From NCBI GenBank assembly GCA_020284085.1, contig JACEVL010000163.1:2450761-2514760 (forward strand): DNA of 64,000 nucleotides, written 5' to 3'. Position 1 is the stretch's first letter. Each line of letters starts with the position of its first letter. A program made the translations under genes and the position numbers. This stretch comes from Aporrectodea caliginosa (Eukaryota; Annelida; Clitellata; Crassiclitellata; Lumbricidae). This document shows, piece by piece, positions 21,101 to 30,800 of the stretch. The notes beneath the pieces are model-generated. The model had not been told where the DNA came from. It saw only the letters and a list, made by a program, of their open reading frames with translations, and made no database searches.

Positions 21101-21909
21101 AAAGTTTGGCCCTGCGCTCCAAAGTTGGATCACATTTTGTCAAAAGGCGTGAAGTTCTCGCACAATAGTGGTCGAAAAGCACTTAAAGTTTTCTTATTAG
21201 AGGGTCTGGAGAATGTTGTAGGCTATAGGCCTATCTAAGAGGGCAAGGGACGAAGCACAATATTTCCCGGGTAGGCCTATCTTTAAAACAAATTCCTTGA
21301 AATTTTACCTTAACAAAAGTACGCTAATTCGTGTTGAGACATTTGGAACTTTCTACATGTAGAGGCTTAAAACTGACACCCAGTATGGACTTTCAGTCAA
21401 GACTGACTTGATTATCTACCTTTTGGTTAAGCTTTCCAGCGGGATTTAGGGAGTTCAAAGCATCAACGTTGTCATAAGGCGTGTCTTTAAAAAGTTCAGT
21501 TGGAAAATCAGCGCTTAAAGTCTGAGTTTAAAACGACTGGGAATTACCACATGGTTTAGAAGCGACACCTCAGCCTCTACTTAATTATCGGCCATTTTGC
21601 TTACCTTTAAATACCAAACGATCAGCAGCCTCGTTTAATAGCCTTACTCCTTCTGGGAAACTGCAGTGACTGTCTTTCTTCTTCTAGACTTACACCTGCG
21701 GTCCACAGAGTGGCGGCTCCTTGACAATTAACGACAACGACTACGCCATCTATACGACGACTCCGGACTCTGGTTCGATGAACCTCATCGATCTCGTGTC
21801 CGATGGAAGTGGCTGGGGTTTCGTCAACAACATCTCGCCAAGGATCGCCCGCGAAGGAGTCCTACCGAAACCTAAGCCGGCTGATGCGGACGCCTGCTTT
21901 GAGGAGTAA
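18139..21909 (+). CDS. Secreted-type metallo-beta-lactamase-fold protein, ComEC/Rec2-like
   Basis: The locus has four in-frame exons: 18175-18409, 19527-19893, 20555-20866 and 21688-21909. All have GT-AG borders, junction phases 2/0/0, and about 378 codons to TAA. The metal-site set of the metallo-beta-lactamase fold is complete: FDMGT (residues about 36-40), THNHFDH (71-77), NGDFED (189-194) and IAHHG (223-227), plus YRHPR (257-261) in the place of the ComEC YGHPH-like block. In bacteria this subgroup forms the C-terminal domain of the DNA-uptake protein ComEC; here it stands alone with no membrane channel. Many scattered cysteines suggest disulfides and secretion. Substrate is unknown; hydrolase activity is inferred from the intact motif set. 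The 5' end is uncertain: an in-frame ATG at 18139 gives no good signal peptide, and the leader exon at 12093 has the wrong phase. Confidence 0.85.
18175..18409 (+). CDS. MBL gene, exon with motifs I-II
   Basis: Acceptor TCTGGATTCAG precedes TGTCTCGG; donor ATTACAG precedes GTGAGA. It encodes LLHIYALPIGQGAARVIQCP, then LNIFDMGTSDD and IIITHNHFDHY. HIYALPIGQGA...VIQCPSG is the first beta-hairpin of a ComEC-type MBL domain, and HNHFDH supplies the HxHxDH metal ligands. The acceptor is one choice; the frame stays open upstream to the ATG at 18139, so the true start of this exon could differ. Confidence 0.82.
18558..18718. mobile_element. 161-bp hAT-type MITE (CAGTGGC family), intron of MBL gene
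   Basis: Left CAGTGGCAGCGCCAG and right CTGGCGCCTCGACTA are imperfect inverted ends. The flanks AAGGGAAT (18550-18557) and AAGAGAAT (18719-18726) are an 8-bp target duplication with one mismatch. Close relative of the intact copy at 33953-34110. Confidence 0.8.
18731..19205 (-). mobile_element. LINE family B C-terminal fragment in MBL intron
   Basis: Minus frames encode DRVLRSAARLIGRIPKFGHV, APSYLWDLCRPVSGAQGSRS and a WAALEI-type C-terminus. The 3' end is GAGGTGCTATATAAATATCC plus ATGAAATGAA repeats. It is broken by frameshifts. Confidence 0.88.
19527..19893 (+). CDS. MBL gene, middle exon with GDFED motif
   Basis: Acceptor CTATTGTTGTAG supplies C, which completes AG|C (Ser) from the previous exon, so phase is exact. 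The donor is GACAACGAG before GTAGGCC. The exon encodes LVDEVVLASDDLIGLTNIYV, a Cys-rich insert (STCGSSGGPACGFIDLCPGD), and SVVIGITYNSFKVQLNGDFE. The last part matches the ComEC-type strand and loop that supply the fourth metal ligand (Asp of GD). The Cys-rich insert of about 40 residues is unusual for bacterial members. Confidence 0.88.
20555..20866 (+). CDS. MBL gene, exon with AHHG motif
   Basis: Acceptor CCATCTGTAATTAG is followed in phase 0 by GAAGGTCCT; the donor AAAGC precedes GTAAGT. The exon encodes PLKAMADFYGPALQVDVYMI, AHHGAENLANKPVILNAV, APKAVFVSANIEYSNYRHPR and a Cys-containing end. The VDVYMIAHHG...VAPKAVFVSA pattern aligns with ComEC-type VDVLKVxHHG...xPKxxxIS. The last metal ligand is His of HHG. 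Confidence 0.9.
21688..21909 (+). CDS. MBL gene, last exon and stop
   Basis: Acceptor CTTTCTTCTTCTAG, phase 0. It encodes TYTCGPQSGGSLTINDNDYA and GWGFVNNISPRIAREG, then a proline/acidic end PKPKPADADACFEE before TAA. It carries no catalytic motif; it looks like a small C-terminal beta extension held by cysteines. Confidence 0.88.
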   Translation, partial: TYTCGPQSGGSLTINDNDYAIYTTTPDSGSMNLIDLVSDGSGWGFVNNISPRIAREGVLPKPKPADADACFEE

Positions 21910-22024
21910 AGGAACCTATACCCAGTGAAGCTCAACAATCGAAGAGTATACAATGTACTTTCGAGCTAATGCTTATTATTCTGATTTGGAAATTTGATCA
22001 TCAATTACAATACATGGTTATGCA

Positions 22025-22030
22025 TTAAAA
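22025..22030 (+). promoter_or_regulatory. Possible poly(A) signal of MBL gene
   Basis: ATTAAA, about 115 bp after the stop codon; it is the common variant of AATAAA. A canonical AATAAA also occurs near 22523. Confidence 0.4.
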
Positions 22031-22039
22031 ATCTGGCAG

Positions 22040-23629
22040 TTATTGTGTACCCGCACTGCTTTAAGATTGCAGATTAATTCATTAATTCGCTTTTTTATAA
22101 ATACATTTAGCGTTACTAGACATAGCGGTAAGAGATTATTGGCATTGAGAACCAGTTATGCTAAGCAAATCCAACTTCGACGGCCCTGGCCTCTTCCCGT
22201 CTTTAGTCGGCCTCGTGGCTTCTTGACAGCCACCACGGCCTCTTGTGGTGGGAATGCTTTGAGTAAGAAAAGGCACATTCTACGTCAAAGTGTCGACAAA
22301 TAAGCCACTCTGCACAATACTGTGGTGAAATGTGGCATGTCGAGAGACAACAGGACATGAATGAATATTACCATGTACAGTCATGATCGATCGATGTTGT
22401 TGACGTCACTCATTACCCATTAATTAAATGAAAATCTTAGAAGCAAATCAACCAGTACAAGTGGACAACATTTTAAAACGTTGAAATTGTGGTGAAATTT
22501 GTGAAAATTATACAAAGACCGAAATAAAATCAGCGCTTTTGCCGATTTCTTTAGATCTGAAGTTAATTTTAGCCAAATGGAAAAATACTCGATTACATTA
22601 TTCAGTTATCTCTGGCCTTGACTGAATTCCAAGCTCAGCCTAGTCTACATTCACTGTAATAGCCTTACAATTCGCACTCGCCAATTTGTAAAGAGTAGTT
22701 CAGACTAAGCCAAAATACTGAGAGGCTGAGAGTAATTTGAAAGCGGTACGTGTAACGTGAGCATTAGAAAGAAGACTCAAGATATGGATGTCATCCTTTG
22801 GCCGATGAGTAGGTCGAAGGCAGGTTGTGGCAGGATATAGGCCTACCATTGAATACACGGGGCGCTATGTACAGGGCATGCGGTATGGCTGAACAGTGGA
22901 ACATCTGGCGCACTTTTTCAATACGAGCAAGTCAACGACAGGATGATCGTACTACGAATCAAAGGTCGAGAAAGAGAATGGCAGCTCGGCCTTCTACAAC
23001 GACCTAGGCAAAGTGCTTACAAGTTACACCGCCTGCGAGAGGCGACATACCCTACACGCGGCTGTTGTGCTTGAATGTCAGACAACACTGCATAAGGCAA
23101 ATTAGTAGCTGCTGTTATTAAACATTACTTTTGAGAGCGAACAAGTAGTTCAAGTGAAGTAAGACTAAAGTAAAGCTTCCATTTTAGTCGTGGAGAGTAG
23201 GGGTAGGCGCTTATTCCCCGCTCTTCCGTCTGGGGCTGGCAGTGGACGAATACTACAGAGTCAGTGCATCACATGACTTGTCGTTGACTTTCCAGCCTTC
23301 GTCGGCACTATGTGATATTGTTTGGTGACAGAGGCAAGTCTGCAAACAACTTGCCCCTGCAGGGTCATTATAAGGAGTCGAACTTGCAACCGAATGTTCA
23401 TTGATCAAGTGTGTTACCGATAGCCCACCATGTCGCACGCTATTTGCGTGAATTGCAAAGCAGAAAATAATAGAAATAAAGCAATTTGTTTAACATAATT
23501 ATTTGACCATACCACGTTTATGGCAGAAAAGCGGCGAATATTCATAGAAAAAACTTCAAAGTTTAGCAATGAGTGTTACAAGCGATACAACAGAAATGAT
23601 AACCTGCAAAACAGAAAAAAAGTAAGAGA
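22040..23629. other. Unannotated DNA downstream of MBL gene
   Basis: No supported gene. Near 22.89-23.0 kb a plus frame reads QVNDRMIVLRIKGRERE, which resembles the endonuclease part of a LINE protein, but the match is short and decayed. Confidence 0.5.
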
Positions 23630-23876
23630 TAAAAATCTTACTGTTGAGCCAGTAAGATTTTTAGCAATAGTATGGCCTGAAAACAGTGGACTTAGATTTT
23701 TCAGTTCTTCTTGTACCATATGTAATTTAATTCCGTGAACACTTGCCCTTTAACTGCGAATTCTTTTACATCAATTTCAAGTATGGATATCATAGATTTT
23801 TATAACTATGATGACGTGTAGAGATGCTGATGGCATTCAACAGCTCAGCCTCCCATTACAACACCCTGTGTCATTG
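23630..23876. repeat. Dispersed repeat A, copy 2 (single minisatellite unit)
   Basis: Matches 2928-3184 and ends with one CCTCCCATTACAACACCCTG TGTCATTGAT unit before diverging at GCGCGTTAT. It contains a perfect 13-bp hairpin, AAAAATCTTACTG/CAGTAAGATTTTT (23631-23662). Confidence 0.85.
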
Positions 23877-25002
23877 ATGCGCGTTATAAAAACGGATATG
23901 CATTCGAGACGGTCTTGCTAAACAGACTGCATTATTGATATGCTAAATAGTTGCTTGAATTGTTGAAACATGTCATCTTCCGTTTAACTGAGAAGCAAAG
24001 GAATAGAGAAGATCAAAAACAAACCAAAGGAACGTCTCAACGCAATGTATGCATTCTTTGCCAGACCAAGCATAAATAAAGTACGGTAGTTTAATACCTG
24101 TCAATAAACGGACAGCCAATCAAAGTCCTAACTGAAGCAGAAACGAAGCCTACAAAAACCTGACAGAAAACCGATAGCCGGTTAGGGGCTCTCTCCGCTG
24201 CATGCGTCACCTGAAACTGGTCAGACATCTACTAGATGAATGAATGAATGAATGATATGCTTTGTGGAAATTGCAACCATCACCTGGTATTGGGAATGGG
24301 AGCCGCATCATTCGCCAGGTCCGTCGTGGCTATAGAACAGAGTGAAACGGCAACTGATTCAGTTCCTTTGACGCCACTGAATCGTTAATATCGACGGCAT
24401 CTTATTTCTTATAATAGGCCACGATCGAAATTTCAGCCTAAGACGGAGAAAATCGATCAGTTCGACCCACGTTTTGTCTACTCATTTCATAGGGAAACAT
24501 TTAAGAGAGTTCTTGAGAATTTCCAATAATGCTCTGTAGTAATGTTCTTGATTATTATATACATGCATACATACCTACATACATACGTTATATATACCCA
24601 TACATTAGAATATCCTTACATTTACTGCCCCTAATAGTGCGAGCTAAGGGGCAGATACTGGCAGGGATGTGGGTGATTTCCATTTCACTCTTACAAGGTG
24701 GCCAGCGCATAATTTATATGGGTCTGAGCCATCTCAACAGTGGTTTTCACTCATCTTGCATAAATAGAAATCGCTAGTAAGGCATTCTTGGTATTGCTGG
24801 ACAATAGTAATCAAATAATAGTGCTATATAATAATTGGTCGCTGCATTGTTCTTTAAATCCAGCATACATGTTCCACTCATATGATAGGTGAAAAGTTCG
24901 TCTGGAATGTTCTGTATCGTTTTCTGCTTTTTGGTCCTCAACTAACGTTCACTTTCACTCTGCGTCAGTCGTTTATGGTCGTTCAACAAGAAGAACTGAG
25001 TC
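23877..25002. other. Intergenic DNA between the two convergent genes
   Basis: Apart from a short GAAT run near 24.24 kb, I see no recognisable gene or repeat. Confidence 0.6.
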
Positions 25003-25196
25003 CAGTGGCGTAGCAAAAAGCTTCAGCGCCCAGGGCCAAGAGTTGATGACTGCCCCCCTTTGTAATGTTTTTGTTGACTTTTAATTGTTCTTGTCATACG
25101 AGTAGTACTGTGTACCACTGAAAGCTAATTTTGCGCCCCTCTGGTGCTGCGCCCGGGGGCGGTTGCCCCCTCTGCCCCCCCTTTCTTACGCCACTG
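25003..25196. mobile_element. 194-bp hAT-type MITE with perfect 8-bp target duplication
   Basis: Ends are CAGTGGCGTAG and TTACGCCACTG (inverted, one mismatch). Flanks ACTGAGTC at 24995-25002 and 25197-25204 are identical. The inside is C/G-rich with GCCCCC runs and no coding frame. Same end type as the element at 55252-55550. Confidence 0.92.
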
Positions 25197-25431
25197 ACTG
25201 AGTCTTTGGAAAGTAACATCTGTGAAAGTAATGGATGGAGTGAGAGTCATTTCGGCTGCAGAGACCGTGAAATGAAGCCTTTTCTTGAGTACACATCTTT
25301 CTTGTTTTCATCCTGGTTGCCAGTCTCTCATCTTCCTGGAAAGCTACCAACAGCACCGATCAATAGCAAGAAGCTGTACTAAATTACAGTGTAACCTGAT
25401 GATATATTACGTCACGCCGATAGTCGTATGT

Positions 25432-25437
25432 TTTATT
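25432..25437 (-). promoter_or_regulatory. Poly(A) signal of the receptor gene
   Basis: AATAAA on the minus strand about 85 bp after the stop codon at 25521. Confidence 0.55.
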
Positions 25438-25520
25438 ACATTACAACACTTTACGTTACCCATTTGGTGCGACATTCCGTTGCATTCGTGCAGAGTTCTG
25501 AACGGAAGTGTTGATGTGAT

Positions 25521-26061
25521 CTACGTTAGTGTCTGATGGTGAGGACACAGCCTAGATGCTCGTGAGGATCTGACCACGTCCAGCACAAGTGGACTTTGTG
25601 GACACTCGGTCGAAGCAGAGGATCTCGTGGGCGCCTCAATGTTCAGTGGTTGGGGTGGGGCGGAAATGAAAGTTGTCTGCGCTATGGCAGAATGGGGTGA
25701 TCCAAGGCGTGGTGGGGGCGGTGACGTCATCCAGCGTTCGTAGATACACTCACTTCCGGTCGTTGGATCGACGACGCACAGCGGAAATGGCGTCAGACTG
25801 ACGTCATCGATGACGTCAGTGTTTGGTCCAATGATGTCGTCGGACGAGTGGTGTAGGTGGTGCTGGTGATGGAAGTGGTGGTGGCGGTGACTCTGGTGGT
25901 ATTGTAGGTGGTGATAGGCGCACATGGACCCTGCGCTGGAGGTGTCTGGCGTGTGGCGTTGAACATAGATGGCGCTGTGAGACGAGTCCTGGTCAAGGTC
26001 ATTAGCTGGCTTATGGAGCAGAGGATCCGTCGTCTGGCTACGAAGACGCTCCCTGCGCCGT
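25521..26061 (-). CDS. Receptor gene, last exon: cytoplasmic tail, His-rich
   Basis: Acceptor TTTTGTCTTTAG supplies A, completing AG|A (Arg). The exon starts with a basic stop-transfer run, RRRRERLRSQ, right after the membrane helix. It goes on with TTDPLLHKPANDLDQDSSHS, tyrosines in AIYVQRH and CIYERW, a histidine cluster (YHQSHRHHHFHHQHHLHH), a proline run SPPPPRLGSP, and ends PHHQTLT before TAG. It has about 179 residues, no enzyme domain, and looks like a disordered tail with possible docking motifs. The shorter hydrophobic reading that starts with MYLST at about 26129 is intron read-through. Confidence 0.88.
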
Positions 26062-27578
26062 CTAAAGACAAAAGCAGACACAACGAAAGATAGACAGACC
26101 AACACACGCATACACGTAGACAAATACACTTACAGGTACACAATAAGTAAGTAAGTATGTTCTTTATTAAACCAAATGTATATCCGCACTCTTCTGTACA
26201 TACGTATTAATAACAATCAGCTGTCATTACGAGTACAACATTCTAACAATAAACGTCTTGCGCTGTATTATCTGCAAGAGGTAGACAACAGCTCCACGAA
26301 ACCCCACCGGTATAGACCTGCCCAAATAATGTGGACGTGGTGATGCTCATAAATAAACTGTGTGTATTACACTGTACTAGTAAAGCACAGTCATTGTAGC
26401 TTACGTTCAGACAGTTAAAGTTACAATACAATACAACTGCCTTTGATATCATCCTTCTTCCTAAGGTGGCCCAAAGCTCAGAAGTGCACACACCTTGGCG
26501 GCGCAGAAGCCATTATATTGCAGAGCAATTGTGCACGATGAACTTGCTCAAGGTCCCTAAACAGTTAAACCACCCCGGACGAGGGTCGAACCCATACACT
26601 CGGCGTTACAGGTCAACCGCTCTAACCAGTCGGCCACCGTGCCACTAGTTAAGTTAGCTTGAAAACAGTCACAGTAAAAACGATCCATTGTTGCTCGAAC
26701 AATCGTATAAGTGATTGCTCGAGCAAGGTGTCACGACAATTCGTCTACCGACATTTCGTCTACCGACATTTCGTCTACAAAGTTATTTTATATTGTCACT
26801 TTAAAATGGAAGCTGGATTGATGAAAAAAACTGTTTCCCGAAATGGATGTGGGATTGATAAAAACATCCCTGTTTTGAAATAGAAGCTGGATTGATTTAA
26901 ATAATTTTTCCAGTAAATAGAAGCTGGAAATCAACCTGGATGCATGGATGAAAATAAGTTTCCATTCAATAGAAGCTGGATTGGTGAAAATAATCTTGTC
27001 AGTAATTAGAAGCTGGATTCCTGAGAATATATAGCACGTTTTAGCGAAACTATAAGAAAGCGGCCTCTGTTGATTAGCCGTAATGGATAAAGATACACTT
27101 GTAGACGAAATGTCGTTAGACGAAGTGTCTGTAGACGACGTGTCGTAGACGAAGTGTCGGTAGACGAATTGTCGCGGAACCCTCGAGCAATTGTTAATAA
27201 CTGAATGAGCCATCCTAGTGTCCGCTTCTAGGATACATGACTAACAGTGTTATTTAGTTTGGATGGTTTTCATGAGCAGTTCATAGAGGAATATAGAGCG
27301 CACCTTCGCAGACAAAGAATGATTCCGAAGAGCATTATGACTCCAAGAATGATTCCCATGAGAATACCAATACCAACGACAAGCAGCATTCCTACAATTC
27401 AAAGACAATCGAAAAATATGTCATATGTCATTATGCAACTAAAACAAATGAAACAAAAATAGAGTAGAAATAGAACAGTTGGGCAAAAACTAACGCTTTG
27501 AGTAGATCTGCCATTTTCCTACTACTGCTACTGCTGCTGCTGCTACTACTACTACTACTGCTACTGCTACTGCTACTG

Positions 27579-27677
<99 letters not shown>

Positions 27678-27748
27678 ATACTACTACTGCTACTACTACT
27701 ACTACTACATCAATAATAATAATAATAATAAAAATAAAATAAAAAAAA

Positions 27749-27808
<60 letters not shown>

Positions 27809-30800
27809 GCCACAACAGGGAGAATTGGCCAATCCAAAACAATGCATGATATACTTTTGAAATCCTGAGAACACTTATCTGTCCTGGGTAAAAACTAATA
27901 TAATTTATAATATCAGTTCTATCTCGTTCTCTCCCAGAGATCTGGTTATTTTTGGGTGGGTCCATAAGTCCAGTGTTGGAGCAACATAAAGCTCTTTGCG
28001 GATTGCATCGAGTACTGGGACAATACCTGAGATTGGCTTTCACTATACTTCGAATCTAATTTATCATTCATGAGAAATAGGGCCTATGTTCGTGTAACAG
28101 TAAGATAGTATTGAAATAATAATAATAATAATAATAATAGATGAAAATACACAAGCATACATTTGATTATAAGTTTTAGGATTTGATGGGCACTATGAGA
28201 CATAGTTAAATATATGAATCATAAATGATTTGCATGCGTAGTTGGCTGTTTATGCAACGCTGCCGATCAATGGTATTATCGACTGTTCTGGCGTAGATAG
28301 GAAGTGCTTTGTCGCACCGCTTCGCATGCTTTCCCGGTGCATTATGTATGATGGGGAAATAGGGTGGATGAAATAGATGGTCGCGAGGAGGAGACTGCTT
28401 CCTGTGAAGCGGTTCGTAAAGGACGTGCAGGACCAAAGCATTTCTACAAACGAGTGACCTCGGATTTCTTAACCAAAAACTGGAACAATGGCTTCTTATT
28501 CGTCAACGGAAAGAAATTTTAAATAAAATAATATGAATATTTATAATCTCAACTAGAAAGGCTGAGGCACGTATTAATATTCTCGTTCAAACGTTTCAGT
28601 AGTCATGCCTTTATGTATGAGCCTTTAAGGTCCCGTGCATGTGTCAGTAGCTGTCATTGTCACTGTCACAGCCATTGATGCTGCACACGGCACTAATCGA
28701 TGGCGTTAGGCAAGTTCTGTGCGTTAAAGAAAAAATGGCTGCAGTGAGACAGTAACGGTGGAGGCTGAATGCCACACATTGCTTTACAAAGCGAGCGGTC
28801 GGCCAAGTCACCGTGTCCCACAAATCAAGCTAAGACTAAAGGCTTCCTGCTAAGATCGCGGCTCTACCTGTTGGCTGCAACGGAAGCGCACGAAATCTCC
28901 AGGATCGCATTCAGAACTAGTGAAACGTGAGCTTCGTCCGGCTTTTGTTCAGTCCAGGATATGCGCGGATCTACATCATGAACCTCGTTAATTATATAGG
29001 AAACTTGGATTTGCTCATCGCTACTCATCAATACTGGACAATCATTTGAATTTCAAACAATTGCAACTAGCTCTGTCCTGTCTTGCTGCGTTCGTGCTTT
29101 TGCATCACCTTGACACCTAAGTCTTTCGCTCTAATAGGCCTATCTTCTCAATCAATCAATCAATCAATCTTAGAATTTATATAACGCCTTTTCAAGGGGC
29201 TCTACTCAGAAGTGCTCCCGAGCCAGGCCTGATCAGAGAGGAAAGTCTTTAATAGGGCGTAAAAGGAAGTTGAGTGAACACGAGGAGAAAGGCGAAGGAA
29301 TGCAACAGTATTTTTTATTTGGTATCTCTGGTAATAATGCGGGGCAGGCAATGTTACACTTACTCAGCAACACTTGTGATGAATATGTCTGAAGTGATAT
29401 ATACTTCACTTCACTCAAGATAAATCCTTAGCACCACCTATGGCCAATATTGTGAATAATGTTACCGATCATTCTGAAAGAGGGTTGGGACAGTCCAGTG
29501 CAAGTAGCGCTTTACAAATTCACCCACTGATGAGAAACAATAGTTCATCCCAATATTGTTGCTTATGCGCTATCTCTAGAGAGTTATATAGTTAGGCAAG
29601 TGGCGCCTCTGGTGGTGAGGATGGATGCAACAATAGAGAACACACGTGACGCCTCTGTTGATGACGCAGGGTGCTGCCACCTGTCGCCATGGCTGCGCAC
29701 AGCATGGAGCCGAGTAATTGCGTGAGCGACTGAGTGTCTGATCCGTAAGGCGTCTGTTCTCGTCAATCAGGTGAGATTGAAGACGACATCTGAATGAGAT
29801 CATCCGTCTTTTCGGTCGTCGATATAGAGACTGCATTCCCTCCTTCATTCATTCATTCATTCATTCATTCATTCATTCATTTATTCGCTCATTCATTCAT
29901 TCATTCATTCACTCATTCATTTTCTTCTCTTCTTTGTTTCGCCAGTCTGTGCTCATATGTGTGGCATGTATTGTATAAACTTGACACTAAATCTATAACA
30001 AAATTCGACCAATGTTTTGTGCGGTGAAATGATCCGAGTTGCATGTGCGCTTGCGTCAATATTATATCAATGCGTCCGCAAATTTAATACTGTGCGTAAT
30101 ATGCCGTTCATTTAATAAGCAGTGATTGATTACAATGATCGGCTAAGATTTTAGCGTCCTTATACTAATTATAGAGAAGTCTCAAGTCGATATAAAATAC
30201 CCCTCCTATAAACTGCTTGAATATTTTAGTACAGTATATATATGTTTTGGAAGTGTAATGTAAAGTAACTTAACTTTACAGAACTTCACAGAGCCTAGTG
30301 AGTATTCGTATAATATAGTCTTAAGATTCTGACAGCTGAATCTAGGTTGATCGATGGACTGCATGAACCAATAACCCACTGACCACAGAGAGGAGATGCC
30401 AACAATAGCAGCAACAGTAGGTCATGGCGCCTACAGAGTTAGGATCTGAAAAAGAGGGCATGTGATGACAATGCCCAGATGAAAAATAATTATTACTGTA
30501 GTAATAATTATTCTTCATCAAACTCTAACTGTAACCCTAACATCAACCAAACCTAACCTACATGTAGCCTAATTCTGACTAAATTTGGACTCAAATCTTA
30601 TTTAGAGGCTAACTTAACCATAAACCCCAATCCTGACCCTATTACCCTATCTTAACCCTCCCATTTGACAATATTTTTCTGAAACATCACTCTGGCCCAA
30701 CCTCTGAAACCTCGCCTAGTATGAATTCAACGTTAGAAAGAATCACAACCCTAATATTAATCCCATCGTCCGCCGAAATCGAACCCTAACCCTATACCCC

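Noticed and set aside
26000..26143. Signal peptide/TM reading MYLSTCMRVLVCLSFVVSAF upstream of the tail exon
   Set aside because: It is tempting as a membrane segment, but the phase-matched TM exon at 27304-27391 joins exactly at the acceptor at 26062, so this stretch is intron.
26583..26644. Second tRNA gene
   Set aside because: Same reason: tRNA-like head of a SINE, with the shared central motif downstream.
27490..28043. Poly-Leu/Ala/Val proteins
   Set aside because: Trinucleotide microsatellites only.
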